In this document: one piece after another, positions 1-5,690 of the stretch
Layout: every line of letters starts with the position of its first letter
Numbering within the stretch: position 1 is the first letter of the stretch
Origin: a virus
DNA: 32,320 nucleotides
Virus record (IMG/VR): IMGVR_UViG_3300049216_000116
Location: 1 to 32,320 of that record
Direction: 5' to 3' (one strand)
Notes under the pieces: model-generated
What the model saw: only the letters and a program-made list of their open reading frames with translations
What the model was told of the DNA's origin: nothing
The model's database searches: none
Position numbers and translations under genes: made by a program

Positions 1-594
1 GGGGGGGGGTTGCGACCCGCTTGGGGGGGCGGCCACGCAGGCCTCACGCGCGCAGCTACGCGCGCGCGCACATGGCGCGCGAGGAATTCACCCCCCCTCC
101 CCACCCCCCCCCCACCCGGGGGTCTCGAAGGTCGCTCGAACGGATTGGCTGACGGGCACGGCAGAACGCGGAGCCCACGGCAAAGCCCAGAACGGGCCTC
201 GACCTGGCAGCGACCCTACGCCGCGGCCGAGACCACCGTCAAGCCTCGTCCGCCCCACCCCCGCGTACGGGCGCGCAGGAGCCCCGCAGGCCCCCAGAGG
301 GCACCTAGACCCCCACCCAAGGCCCGATCGGCCCTCCTGCGCCTCCTCCGGCGGTTCTACGGCGGCCTATTTTGTTTTTTGGGGGCGGGAAAGGGGGCAT
401 CCACGCCGCCGGCCAGGGTCGCGTCCCAAGCGCCCGCGCGCGCCGGAGCCGGGGCGCGGCTTCGAGCAGGCGCGGCGCGCCGGGCGGGCTGGTTCGGCAC
501 GCGATCGCCGGCAGCTCGGGGAGGGGTGCGCGCTCGCTGGCCGCCCGCCGGGACGCTCGGACCCATCGGCCCGGCTTGGTTCCACGCTGCGGTC

Positions 595-611
595 GTTCAA
601 CGCCTCGAAGG
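595..611 (+). repeat. Leader-like 17-bp repeat, copy 1
   Basis: GTTCAACGCCTCGAAGG matches 16 of 17 bases at 1021-1037, where the same element is the ribosome-binding leader of the gene starting at 1046. Here it precedes only a four-codon ORF, ATG at 619 to TAA at 633. It could be a decayed leader or a conserved regulatory box. Confidence 0.6.
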
Positions 612-614
612 TCG

Positions 615-630
615 CATAATGACCATTATG
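615..630. promoter_or_regulatory. Small palindrome CATAAT-GACC-ATTATG
   Basis: Perfect 6-bp inverted repeat with a 4-base centre, in AT-rich DNA directly after the leader-like repeat. It is the right size for a dimeric repressor site, but no function is shown. Confidence 0.35.
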
Positions 631-650
631 TAAAATCGCGATTCGTTCAC

Positions 651-665
651 AATCAATGACTTACG
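651..665 (+). repeat. 15-bp direct repeat AATCAATGACTTACG, copy 1
   Basis: Identical 15-mer occurs again at 899-913. Both copies lie in the gene-free left region, and no other copy was noticed. A binding site for a phage regulator or replication protein is possible. Confidence 0.6.
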
Positions 666-860
666 ACGATTTTGCGCCGGAGTAGGTAGATGGTCGCTGG
701 TGTTGAACGGCGGTTATGGTTCTACGGCGCGCGCCAGGCGGGCTCGGGGCGAGTTCAGGAGGCGCTCAATAGAGACCCCAGACGGGTGCCTCGGCGCGCG
801 GTCGGCGGCTTGGTGGCGGGCGCGGGCGGCGAGAGGCGCGGGCGGGCACACAGAGAAGTT

Positions 861-878
861 ATTCAGCAACCGCTGAAT
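861..878. promoter_or_regulatory. Inverted repeat ATTCAGC-AACC-GCTGAAT
   Basis: Seven-base perfect arms around AACC. It is followed at once by TTATCCCCA (878-886), one base from the DnaA box TTATCCACA. The location in an AT-richer island fits an operator or a replication-initiation site; neither is proved. Confidence 0.4.
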
Positions 879-898
879 TATCCCCATGATCCCAACAA

Positions 899-913
899 AA
901 TCAATGACTTACG
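899..913 (+). repeat. 15-bp direct repeat AATCAATGACTTACG, copy 2
   Basis: Second identical copy of the element at 651-665. Relative to the leader-like repeat the order is reversed here: this element comes first and the leader at 1021 second. Confidence 0.6.
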
Positions 914-1010
914 CTATCGCACGCCTATTCTGCGATCTTACAAGCCCTGCGAGTGCAGAGATTTGCAAAGCCTATTGCCACTGTCAGCTGGATATATACA
1001 CTGTCCGCGC

Positions 1011-1029
1011 GCGTTGAATGGTTCAACGC
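1011..1029. promoter_or_regulatory. Inverted repeat GCGTTGAA-TGG-TTCAACGC upstream of the first gene
   Basis: Perfect 8-bp arms with a 3-base centre. The right arm overlaps the leader-like 17-bp repeat whose GAAGGAG is the Shine-Dalgarno for the ATG at 1046. The element could act as an operator or as an mRNA hairpin close to the ribosome site. An AT-rich GATATATACA at 991-1000 may be the -10 region, but I see no well-spaced -35. Confidence 0.45.
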
Positions 1030-1037
1030 CTTGAAGG
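1021..1037 (+). repeat. Leader-like 17-bp repeat, copy 2
   Basis: GTTCAACGCCTTGAAGG, with one base differing from 595-611. Its end runs into GAAGGAG, the ribosome-binding site of the gene at 1046. Confidence 0.6.
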
Positions 1038-1045
1038 AGACAGAC

Positions 1046-1357
1046 ATGCCCTACGATACCGAGCGCGTCAAGGCGGCCGCTTGGGCCGAGTACGCGCGCG
1101 CCACGGCGCCCGCACTGGCCGACTACGAGCGCGTCAAGGCGGCCGCTTGGGCCGAGTACGCGCGCGCCACGGCGCCCAATTTGGCCGAGTACGAGCGCGT
1201 CGCGGCGTCCGCACTGGACGAGTACGTGTGCGTCACGGCGGCCGCTTGGGCCGAGTACGCGCGCGCCTTGTCTAACCGCATCGCCGGCGGCCAGATACCC
1301 GATGACGGGCAGGTAGCCGCATTCGCCGACTGGATCGACCAGGGTCCACAGTGCTAG
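1046..1357 (+). CDS. Small protein built of 11-residue repeats
   Basis: 103 residues, with ATG at 1046 preceded by GAAGGAG. Residues 6 to about 75 are consecutive 11-residue units of two alternating types, ERVKAAAWAEY and ARATAPALADY. Six full units are followed by a partial one. In DNA two 66-bp units (1061-1126, 1127-1192) differ at only 5 positions. Eleven residues correspond to three helical turns, so a long hendecad coiled coil or helical rod is the natural model. A non-repeat tail (about 30 residues) ends in ADWIDQGPQC. I know similar Ala-Trp-Ala-Glu-Tyr repeat proteins from phages, but no function is established. The repeats may expand or shrink by recombination. This is the first plus-strand gene after the left control region. 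Confidence 0.75.
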   Translation: MPYDTERVKAAAWAEYARATAPALADYERVKAAAWAEYARATAPNLAEYERVAASALDEYVCVTAAAWAEYARALSNRIAGGQIPDDGQVAAFADWIDQGPQC

Positions 1358-1395
1358 GCCATCTCACGATGGTCTAGCGCCGTGCATCCTGCACG
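1353..1395 (+). terminator. Two tandem hairpins after the first gene
   Basis: Hairpin 1 pairs 1353-1362 with 1369-1378 (ten pairs including one G-U, loop CTCACG) and contains the stop codon of the preceding gene. Hairpin 2 pairs 1381-1386 with 1390-1395 (CGTGCA/TGCACG). No U run follows, so this may be attenuation or mRNA protection rather than a standard terminator. The next gene's AGGAG lies only a few bases downstream. Confidence 0.4.
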
Positions 1396-1412
1396 CATAG
1401 GAGTAAATGACC

Positions 1413-1523
1413 ATGGATACTTTCGGCAAAGTCTACGATTATCCGGAATGGGGTGACGACCGTGATCCGATCCCGCAGGACGGCGATTGCTGGCTGATTC
1501 CGCTCACGGAGCGCGCGCCATGA
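1413..1523 (+). CDS. Tiny acidic protein (36 aa)
   Basis: ATG at 1413 follows TAGGAGTAAATGACC, a clear ribosome site. The 36 codons encode a Asp- and Pro-rich peptide beginning MDTFGKVYDYPEWGDD and ending LTERAP, with a single Cys in GDCWL. The stop TGA overlaps the ATGATG of the following gene, which argues that it is translated as part of the operon. No family is recognised. The short Trp/Asp-rich composition resembles many phage early peptides that act on host enzymes, but that is only analogy. Confidence 0.5.
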   Translation: MDTFGKVYDYPEWGDDRDPIPQDGDCWLIPLTERAP

Positions 1524-1738
1524 TGCCTGCTATCTGCAATCGCGCGCCTAAGACGCGCGCCGGGGCGGAGCGCCAATACGATGCCGTTATCCGCGCTTAC
1601 AAGCGCGCTTTCGACAAGCACGCTTTCGACGGTGGCGGAATGTTCGGCTGGGACTGGCGCACGTTCCAAATCAATTGGCAGGAAGGCTACGCGAAGGCTC
1701 AAAGGCTCGCGCACCTAGCTAACACGTTGGAGCGATAG
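1520..1738 (+). CDS. Small basic/aromatic phage protein (72 aa)
   Basis: Starts at ATG 1520 (or the adjacent ATG at 1523), overlapping the stop of the preceding 36-codon gene. An in-frame TTG 33 bases upstream is less likely. The protein has a basic N-terminus (NRAPKTRAG), a helical centre with aromatic residues (RQYDAVIRAYKRAFDKHAF) and a Trp-rich patch FGWDWRTFQINWQEGY before a helical tail. No catalytic motif is seen. It appears to be a soluble small early protein of unknown role. Confidence 0.65.
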   Translation: MMPAICNRAPKTRAGAERQYDAVIRAYKRAFDKHAFDGGGMFGWDWRTFQINWQEGYAKAQRLAHLANTLER

Positions 1739-1741
1739 GCC

Positions 1742-1894
1742 ATGACCGGGAAAGTTGAACGCACTCACGCCTACGTGCGCCGCGTCGCGGCCGAGGCGAC
1801 CGCCCGAGAGATGCGCCGCCAGTTGATCGTCGCCGGCCAGTACATCGTGCTCATGCTGATTGCGGCAACCGTGGCCGTGGTGTGGATGGCATGA
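1742..1894 (+). CDS. Single-pass small membrane protein (50 aa)
   Basis: ATG at 1742, three bases after the preceding stop. Residues 1-28 are highly charged with many Arg (VRRVAAEATAREMRRQ), and residues 29-49 form one hydrophobic segment (LIVAGQYIVLMLIAATVAVV) that ends the protein. This is a tail-anchored, inner-membrane type topology with a cytoplasmic positive N-terminus. Its stop overlaps an ATG that opens an 11-codon ORF (1891-1926), whose own stop overlaps the next gene. Possible roles include superinfection exclusion or a membrane-active early peptide; nothing in the sequence decides this. Confidence 0.6.
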   Translation: MTGKVERTHAYVRRVAAEATAREMRRQLIVAGQYIVLMLIAATVAVVWMA

Positions 1895-1922
1895 ACGCCG
1901 CGCTCGCGAAATGGGGTGCGGT

Positions 1923-2177
1923 ATGACCCTTCGCCCGACCGTCGAGGGACTCGTGCACGACCTCACCGACGTCTTCGCCGAGAACGCGCCCAACATCGCT
2001 TGGCAGCACGCCAGCGCCTTCGGCGACGAAGCCGAGGCGCTTTACTGCGAGGCCGCGCGTCTGCGGGCGCTAGCGCTCGCTCAGCAGATGCGGGCGGACC
2101 TCGCGCGCGAGACGGCCGAACTCTACGCCGAGGCCGCGCGGCAGCTCGAGGCCCGCCCGGTGGCGCGCGCGCGATGA
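1923..2177 (+). CDS. Small Ala-rich helical protein (84 aa)
   Basis: Start taken at ATG 1923, which overlaps the stop of the 11-codon ORF MNAALAKWGAV; an in-frame ATG at 1911 would add MGCG. The protein is almost entirely helical and rich in Ala, Glu and Arg, with GLVHDLTDVFAENAPNIAW near the N-terminus followed by long Ala-rich helices (EAARLRALALAQQMRADL). No Cys or metal motif except one isolated Cys. Its stop overlaps the ATG of the sulfotransferase gene, so the two are probably co-translated. No function is recognised. Confidence 0.65.
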   Translation: MTLRPTVEGLVHDLTDVFAENAPNIAWQHASAFGDEAEALYCEAARLRALALAQQMRADLARETAELYAEAARQLEARPVARAR

Positions 2178-3412
2178 CCCTCGACACCGACGCGCTCAGC
2201 GTTCCTCGGGCGTTGCAGCGCGCCGGCCGCTGGGAGGAGGCGCTCGCGTGGTATGACGCGGCGGCCGAGCGCGAGCGATTCGCCACGTGGCCGCGCCTCG
2301 AGGCCGGCCACGCGTTGCGGACGCTCGGGCGGACGGAGGAGGCGATCGAGTGCTTCCGGCACGCGCTCGCGCTCCGCCCCCACTCGGGCGCCGCCTGGTG
2401 GGCGCTCGCGAACTTGAAAACCTACCGCCTGACCGCCCGTGACGCCGATACCCTGGCCGATGCCGTCGCCGACCCGCGCGAGTCGCCGGGGTCCCAGGCC
2501 CTCGCGTGGTTTGCGCTTGGGAAGTACCATGAGGATGCGCGCGAGTGGAACCTAAGCGCCCGCGCCTATTCGGCCGCGAATGCGCTCTATGCCAATCGGC
2601 TACCCTGGGAGCCCGACGCGCACAGCGCGGAAGTCGCGCGCGCGCGCGAGACCTACACCCGCGCGTGGTTTGAGGCCCGCTCGGCTGCATTCGGGGACCC
2701 GTCCCCGGCGCCGATCTTCATTCTCGGGCTACCGCGCTCCGGCTCGACCCTCCTCGAGCAGATGTTGGGATCGCACAGCGCGATCGAGGCGACCATCGAG
2801 CACCCCGACTTATGGACGATCGGGCGGCGCCTGACCACCCAGCACCCGCAGGTCGTAAGCGAACTCGAGCCCGACGACGCGCGCGCGCTCGGCGGGCATT
2901 ACCTGCGCCAGATCGCCCCGCACCGGCGCACCGACAAGCCCTATTTCATCGACAAGCTGCCCGACAACTGGCTCTATGTCGCCTTGATTCACGTCCTGCT
3001 GCCGAACGCGCGGATCATCGACATGCGCCGCGAGCGCCGGGCGGCCGGGTTTGCCAACTGGAAGCAGTGCTTCGGCCACCGCGGCTATCGCTGGACCTAC
3101 GAGCAGCTCGCGCTCGGGCGGTACGTGCGCGACTACGAGACCCTGATGGCGCATTTCGATCAGGTGGCGCCGTGGCGCGTCACGAAGATGAGCTACGAGC
3201 GCCTGGTGGCGCAGCCGGAACTTGAGCTCCGGGCGCTCTGCGCCGAGCTCGGGCTGCCCTTTGAGGCGCGCATGCTCGAATACTGGCGCCTTGAGCGCCC
3301 GATGCGTACCGCGAGCAGCGAGCAGGTCAAGCGGCCGATTTACACCGACGCGCTCGAGGTGTGGCGGCATTACGCGCCGTCGCTTCAAGTGCTGCTCGGG
3401 GTGCTCGAGTGA
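2174..3412 (+). CDS. TPR-repeat sulfotransferase
   Basis: 412 residues. Residues 8-82 form tetratricopeptide-like helices (RAGRWEEALAWYDAA; LGRTEEAIECFRHALALRP). Residues 180-410 match the PAPS-dependent sulfotransferase fold common in bacterial TPR-sulfotransferases: IFILGLPRSGSTLLEQML (about 182-199) is the 5'-phosphosulfate loop; YFIDKLPDNWLYVALI and LPNARIID follow; DMRRERRAAGFANWKQCF takes the place of the 3'-phosphate motif; VTKMSYERLV and a C-terminal SSEQVKRPIY..W..Y complete the family pattern. The domain looks full length. One oddity is that the usual Cys-Leu-Ser of the 3'-phosphate motif reads Gly-Phe-Ala here. Transfer of sulfate to a host glycan, peptide or small molecule is inferred; the substrate is unknown. 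It sits between small coupled early genes, so this is probably a phage accessory gene. Confidence 0.85.
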   Translation: MTLDTDALSVPRALQRAGRWEEALAWYDAAAERERFATWPRLEAGHALRTLGRTEEAIECFRHALALRPHSGAAWWALANLKTYRLTARDADTLADAVADPRESPGSQALAWFALGKYHEDAREWNLSARAYSAANALYANRLPWEPDAHSAEVARARETYTRAWFEARSAAFGDPSPAPIFILGLPRSGSTLLEQMLGSHSAIEATIEHPDLWTIGRRLTTQHPQVVSELEPDDARALGGHYLRQIAPHRRTDKPYFIDKLPDNWLYVALIHVLLPNARIIDMRRERRAAGFANWKQCFGHRGYRWTYEQLALGRYVRDYETLMAHFDQVAPWRVTKMSYERLVAQPELELRALCAELGLPFEARMLEYWRLERPMRTASSEQVKRPIYTDALEVWRHYAPSLQVLLGVLE

Positions 3413-3639
3413 GGCCGCCGTCGCCGACCGCGCTGATTGATGCGTCGCAGACCTTTCGGACGCTACGCACCTCGCTCGGGCTCACCCAGGGCGCCGCCGC
3501 GCGCCGGGCGGGCGTGAGTCTCGAGGTGTGGGGCGCTTGGGAGCGCGGCCGGCGCCGCTGCCCGGCCGCCGTGTATCGGGAAATTCTGGCTAACGTCACC
3601 TTAGGAGTCGCTCATGAACCTGATCCCCCAACCGGATGA
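3409..3639 (+). CDS. XRE/Cro-type helix-turn-helix protein
   Basis: GTG start at 3409 overlapping the sulfotransferase stop (GTGA). 76 residues. Residues about 17-60 have the lambda-repressor-like pattern FRTLRTSLGLTQGAAARRAG then VSLEVWGAWERGRRRCPAAV: helix 2 LTQGAAARRAG and recognition helix VSLEVWGAWERGRR, as in plasmid and phage Xre/antitoxin-type regulators. A DNA-binding role is likely. The C-terminus overlaps the next gene by 26 bases. It is too small to hold a cleavable CI-type domain, so a Cro-like or control-protein role is more likely than a LexA-type repressor. Confidence 0.75.
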   Translation: MRPPSPTALIDASQTFRTLRTSLGLTQGAAARRAGVSLEVWGAWERGRRRCPAAVYREILANVTLGVAHEPDPPTG

Positions 3640-3808
3640 CACCCTGGCCGAGCGCCTCGCGAAACTGCGCGCGGCGTGGGTCTACAAGCGGGAAATCGAC
3701 TATGTCGGCCGCGATCCGCTGACGCCGGGGGAGCGCGTGCGGACGCAGACGGCCGAGCGGATCACGTCGGCGTTGGCCGTGGCCTACACGCTCGGGGCGC
3801 TGCAATGA
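3614..3808 (+). CDS. Small phage protein, paralogue of the gene at 3990
   Basis: 64 residues; the ATG at 3614 follows TTAGGAG. The core ERLAKLRAAWVYKR then DPLTPGERVR aligns with ERLARLLAEYTYKR then DAMTPAERIR in the gene at 3990-4229, so the two are recent or divergent duplicates with one gene between them. The pattern is helix, Tyr-Lys-Arg, short linker, Thr-Pro-x-Glu-Arg cap, helix. No known domain is recognised. A compact nucleic-acid- or protein-binding helical module is possible from the basic residues. Confidence 0.65.
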   Translation: MNLIPQPDDTLAERLAKLRAAWVYKREIDYVGRDPLTPGERVRTQTAERITSALAVAYTLGALQ

Positions 3809-3993
3809 ACGCTGACGAGGTCGCGCCCGATGATTTCGAGGCGCGATACGCCGCTGCGATCCCGACGTGCTGCGGGTATCAGACACTTCGGGAACACGTC
3901 GATGCACTATTGCTGTGCTGGGGGTTGGTTGCCGCGCTCCGGGTCGGGAAGCCCATGGATTGCACGGGTTGCTATTTGAGGCGGGTGCCATGA
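3805..3993 (+). CDS. Small Cys-rich protein (62 aa)
   Basis: ATGA overlap with the preceding gene (ATG at 3805). The protein is acidic at its N-terminus and contains five cysteines: PTCCGYQT near residue 21, one in LLLCWGL, and CTGC near residue 54. The CC plus CxxC arrangement could bind one zinc ion or form a metal-stabilised fold. A hydrophobic helix (ALLLCWGLVAALRV) lies between the two Cys groups. No family recognised. Its stop overlaps the ATG of the next gene. Confidence 0.6.
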   Translation: MNADEVAPDDFEARYAAAIPTCCGYQTLREHVDALLLCWGLVAALRVGKPMDCTGCYLRRVP

Positions 3994-4229
3994 CCGCGCA
4001 CGGCGAGACCGAGCGCGAGCGGCTCGCTCGGCTGCTCGCCGAGTACACGTACAAGCGCGCGCTCGGCTGGAGCTGTCCGGACGCAATGACGCCGGCCGAG
4101 CGCATCCGCTGGCGGACGCGATTTCTGCCGCGCGCGCAGGCCGCGAAATTGTGGCTGCTGCCGAAACCCCGGCCGCTGCCGCCGAATGTCGTGCGCTGGC
4201 CCGGGCGGCGGACCAAAGTGGATCGCTGA
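3990..4229 (+). CDS. Small basic phage protein, paralogue of the gene at 3614
   Basis: 79 residues, ATG at 3990 overlapping the previous stop. Residues about 9-42 repeat the helical core of the protein encoded at 3614 (ERLARLL..YTYKR, MTPAERIRWRT). A strongly basic, Pro-rich tail follows (LPKPRPLPPNVVRWPGRR), which the paralogue lacks. The tail suggests RNA, DNA or membrane contact, but no defined motif is present. The duplicated pair probably shares a partner. Confidence 0.65.
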   Translation: MTAHGETERERLARLLAEYTYKRALGWSCPDAMTPAERIRWRTRFLPRAQAAKLWLLPKPRPLPPNVVRWPGRRTKVDR

Positions 4230-4260
4230 ACGTTGAGCTAACTACGAGGAAGGAATTCGA

Positions 4261-4434
4261 ATGAGTTGCCAGCACGATCGCACGTTGCCACGCCCAAGCA
4301 TCAAGCCGATGTATCCCCAATCGAGCCCGCTGACCGGCGAGCCCGTCATGCTTTACTGGTGCCCGCGTTGTGGGGGAAGGTTTTTCTTTCCCGTGACTAC
4401 GGCAGGTTCGGCGTCTAGTGCGTCGAGGCGTTGA
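4261..4434 (+). CDS. Small zinc-ribbon-like protein (57 aa)
   Basis: ATG at 4261 is preceded by GAGGAAGGAATTCGA, a good ribosome site, and this is the first start in this stretch not overlapping an upstream gene. Possible ligands are Cys3-x-His5 at the N-terminus and Cys34-Pro-Arg-Cys37 in YWCPRCGGRFFF, the knuckle typical of zinc ribbons. Only about 30 residues separate the two groups, which fits a single-zinc ribbon. Role unknown; such mini-ribbons in phages often bind nucleic acid or host polymerase. Confidence 0.65.
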   Translation: MSCQHDRTLPRPSIKPMYPQSSPLTGEPVMLYWCPRCGGRFFFPVTTAGSASSASRR

Positions 4435-4470
4435 GCGATGACGCGGGCTAAGACTCAGCAAAAGGAGAAA

Positions 4471-5202
4471 ATGACCATGCTAACTATGGAACAACGTCAA
4501 CAGATCACTGACACGCTTGCGCGCATGCATCTGCCGTCCGGGCTCGGCACACCCGAAAACGCATGTTCGATCGCGGCGATCAATCTTGCGCTCACCGGTA
4601 AACTCACAGACAGCATTCCAGCGTGCATGTCCGAGGTCGTCGGGAACTGCATCATCGTGATGCAAGATTCTATGCCTGACGCATTGCGCAATTCGACTCG
4701 CTGGAAAAGCCTACTGCCGCTCGCGGCCGGCACGGGACGCAGTCATGAGCCAGAACGGCTGCAAATTCTGATGGATCACATGTGGACGGTGGCGCTGCCG
4801 ATAGTGCAACCGCTCGCGGATGCGCACGGCTTTGGCGGTGCGTGGCGGGAAATGATCGTTGAGCGCAGCGCGGAATTAGCGTGGAGCGCGGCGTGGAGCG
4901 CGGCGAGGAGCGCGGCGAGGAGCGCGGCGTGGAGCGCGGAGAGCGCGGCGAGGAGCGCGGCGTGGAGCGCGGAGAGCGCGGAGAGGAGCGCGGCGGAGAG
5001 CGCGGAGAGCGCGGCGAGCGCGGCGGAGAGCGCGGCGAGGAGCGCGGCGTGGAGCGCGGCGAGCGCGGAGAGCGCGGCGAGGAGCGCGGCGTGGAGCGCG
5101 GCGAGCGCGGAGAGCGCGGAGAGCGCGGAGAGCGCGGCGTGGGACATTCTGGACCCCTGCGGTCTGCTGGAGCGGCTGATTGCGGTCACGGAGGCGCAAT
5201 GA
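4471..5202 (+). CDS. Phage protein with Ser-Ala-x repeat domain
   Basis: Up to 243 residues. AAAGGAG at 4461-4467 favours ATG 4471 or, with better spacing, ATG 4477. An upstream in-frame ATG at 4438 lacks a ribosome site. Residues 1-135 form a conserved-looking domain (LPSGLGTPENACSIAAINL; TRWKSLLPLAAGTGR) that I recall from many uncharacterised phage proteins. Residues about 137-224 consist only of Ser, Ala, Trp, Arg and Glu in Ser-Ala-Ala/Glu/Trp steps. A short leucine-rich end (DPCGLLERLIAV) closes the protein. The same layout, with a different N-domain, occurs in the gene at 6143. Function unknown; the repeat may be a helical rod or solenoid. Confidence 0.75.
   Translation: MTMLTMEQRQQITDTLARMHLPSGLGTPENACSIAAINLALTGKLTDSIPACMSEVVGNCIIVMQDSMPDALRNSTRWKSLLPLAAGTGRSHEPERLQILMDHMWTVALPIVQPLADAHGFGGAWREMIVERSAELAWSAAWSAARSAARSAAWSAESAARSAAWSAESAERSAAESAESAASAAESAARSAAWSAASAESAARSAAWSAASAESAESAESAAWDILDPCGLLERLIAVTEAQ
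4879..5141 (+). repeat. Ser-Ala-x coding repeat tract, copy 1
   Basis: About 260 bases made of AGCGCG-based units; T appears only within TGG. In the coding frame only five codons are used: AGC, GCG, TGG, AGG and GAG. All three forward frames stay open. Near-identical DNA recurs at 6572-6840, so unequal recombination within or between the tracts is likely, and assembly length here is uncertain. Confidence 0.9.
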
Positions 5203-5317
5203 GCGCCCCAGGCCGACGGCCGCGCGACTCGCCTGGGACTTGCCGGAGCAGGAGTTCGCGAACGCCTACTCGGCGGCTCACGAGGCGCGGTTCGGCGAGA
5301 CTTGGGTGGTGCCGTGA
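5199..5317 (+). pseudogene. Probably frameshifted small phage gene
   Basis: An ATG at 5199 overlaps the preceding stop in the usual coupled manner, but its frame soon turns into Arg/Ser-rich nonsense. Another frame, open to a TGA at 5315-5317, reads ARLAWDLPEQEFANAYSAAH and then EARFGETWVVP, which looks like real protein, yet it has no ATG or GTG. The interval is 119 bases, one short of 40 codons, so a single missing base between about 5205 and 5225 would join the ATG to the good frame and give a protein of about 39 residues. Either sequence error or a decayed gene. A TTG start at 5240 is the alternative. Confidence 0.5.
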
Positions 5318-5490
5318 GCGACGCCCCACCCAAGCGCGGCAGAGGCCGCCCCAGCCTGTCCGGCGAGACCGGCGAGCGGTACAAGTCACGATCCCGCCGA
5401 CCGTTGCAGACAAGCTGCGGCGGTTTGGCGAGGGGTCGCTTTGCGCAGGGGATCATCAAAGCGGCGAGGCGTGTGAAGGAGAGCCAGTGA
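5314..5490 (+). pseudogene. Small phage gene with two compensating frameshifts
   Basis: A GTG at 5314 overlaps the previous stop. The frame opens PPKRGRGRPSLSGETGERYK, a typical basic start. At about 5385 the sensible reading jumps one frame to VTIPPTVADKLRRFGEGS, and at about 5439 it returns to FAQGIIKAARRVKESQ and the TGA at 5488. One missing base near 5385 and one extra near 5439 reconcile these parts into a coherent small protein of about 58 residues resembling phage proteins with a Arg-Gly-Arg-Pro start and a ribbon-helix-helix-like second half. In the sequence as given, the uninterrupted GTG frame encodes a less plausible middle. Confidence 0.55.
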
Positions 5491-5690
5491 CTACTGAACC
5501 GATGGCCTTCAGCGACGAGACTGACGACGTGGTATGCGAGATTTGCGGCGGTCATTCCGACGTTGCCATTCGGCGCGTGATGTTCGACGGCTTCTGCTGC
5601 CAGCATTGCTTCTATGTCTGGTACAACAACGCGGGTACGGATTCGGACATCGTGCGCAAGCGTTCGCTTGAGAGGCAGGCATCGCTATGA
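5487..5690 (+). CDS. Small zinc-finger-like protein (67 aa)
   Basis: GTG at 5487, with GAAGGAG a few bases upstream and overlapping the preceding stop. CEICGGH (about residues 17-23) and CCQHC (about 39-43) provide two pairs of ligands separated by a beta-hairpin-like segment, as in treble-clef or zinc-ribbon folds. The C-terminal part is charged (SDIVRKRSLERQ). The opening VTTEPM resembles the MTTEP near the start of the next gene, suggesting a shared N-terminal tag or local duplication. A nucleic-acid or protein-binding role is inferred. Confidence 0.65.
   Translation: MTTEPMAFSDETDDVVCEICGGHSDVAIRRVMFDGFCCQHCFYVWYNNAGTDSDIVRKRSLERQASL

Larger units (their letters stand above)
1..1045. other. 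Left-end region without a convincing gene
   Basis: About one kilobase in which I see no credible coding region. The first 600 bases are very GC-rich, begin with nine Gs and contain long C runs near 98-118 and a T/G run near 370-385. Open frames here have no family features and look like products of high GC. From about 600 to 1010 the DNA becomes more AT-rich and holds short duplicated elements and inverted repeats, as expected of a control or origin-type region. The stretch 858-886 includes a 9-mer one base away from a DnaA box. Because the sequence starts in a homopolymer, assembly error near the left end is possible. Confidence 0.55.

Noticed and set aside
10-633. 207-codon open frame at the left end
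   Set aside because: Pro/Arg-rich, no ribosome site, crosses long homopolymers and ends in the leader-like repeat; not credible protein.
878-886. DnaA box proving an origin
   Set aside because: Only one near-match (one base off) was noticed, with no cluster or DUE; kept as a hint only.
690-1034. 114-codon open frame before the first gene
   Set aside because: Its sequence crosses the duplicated elements and inverted repeats and shows no protein-like pattern.
4776-5606. Minus-strand 276-codon open frame across the first Ser-Ala-x tract
   Set aside because: The tract is open in most frames because of its composition; the plus gene has start, ribosome site and conserved head domain.
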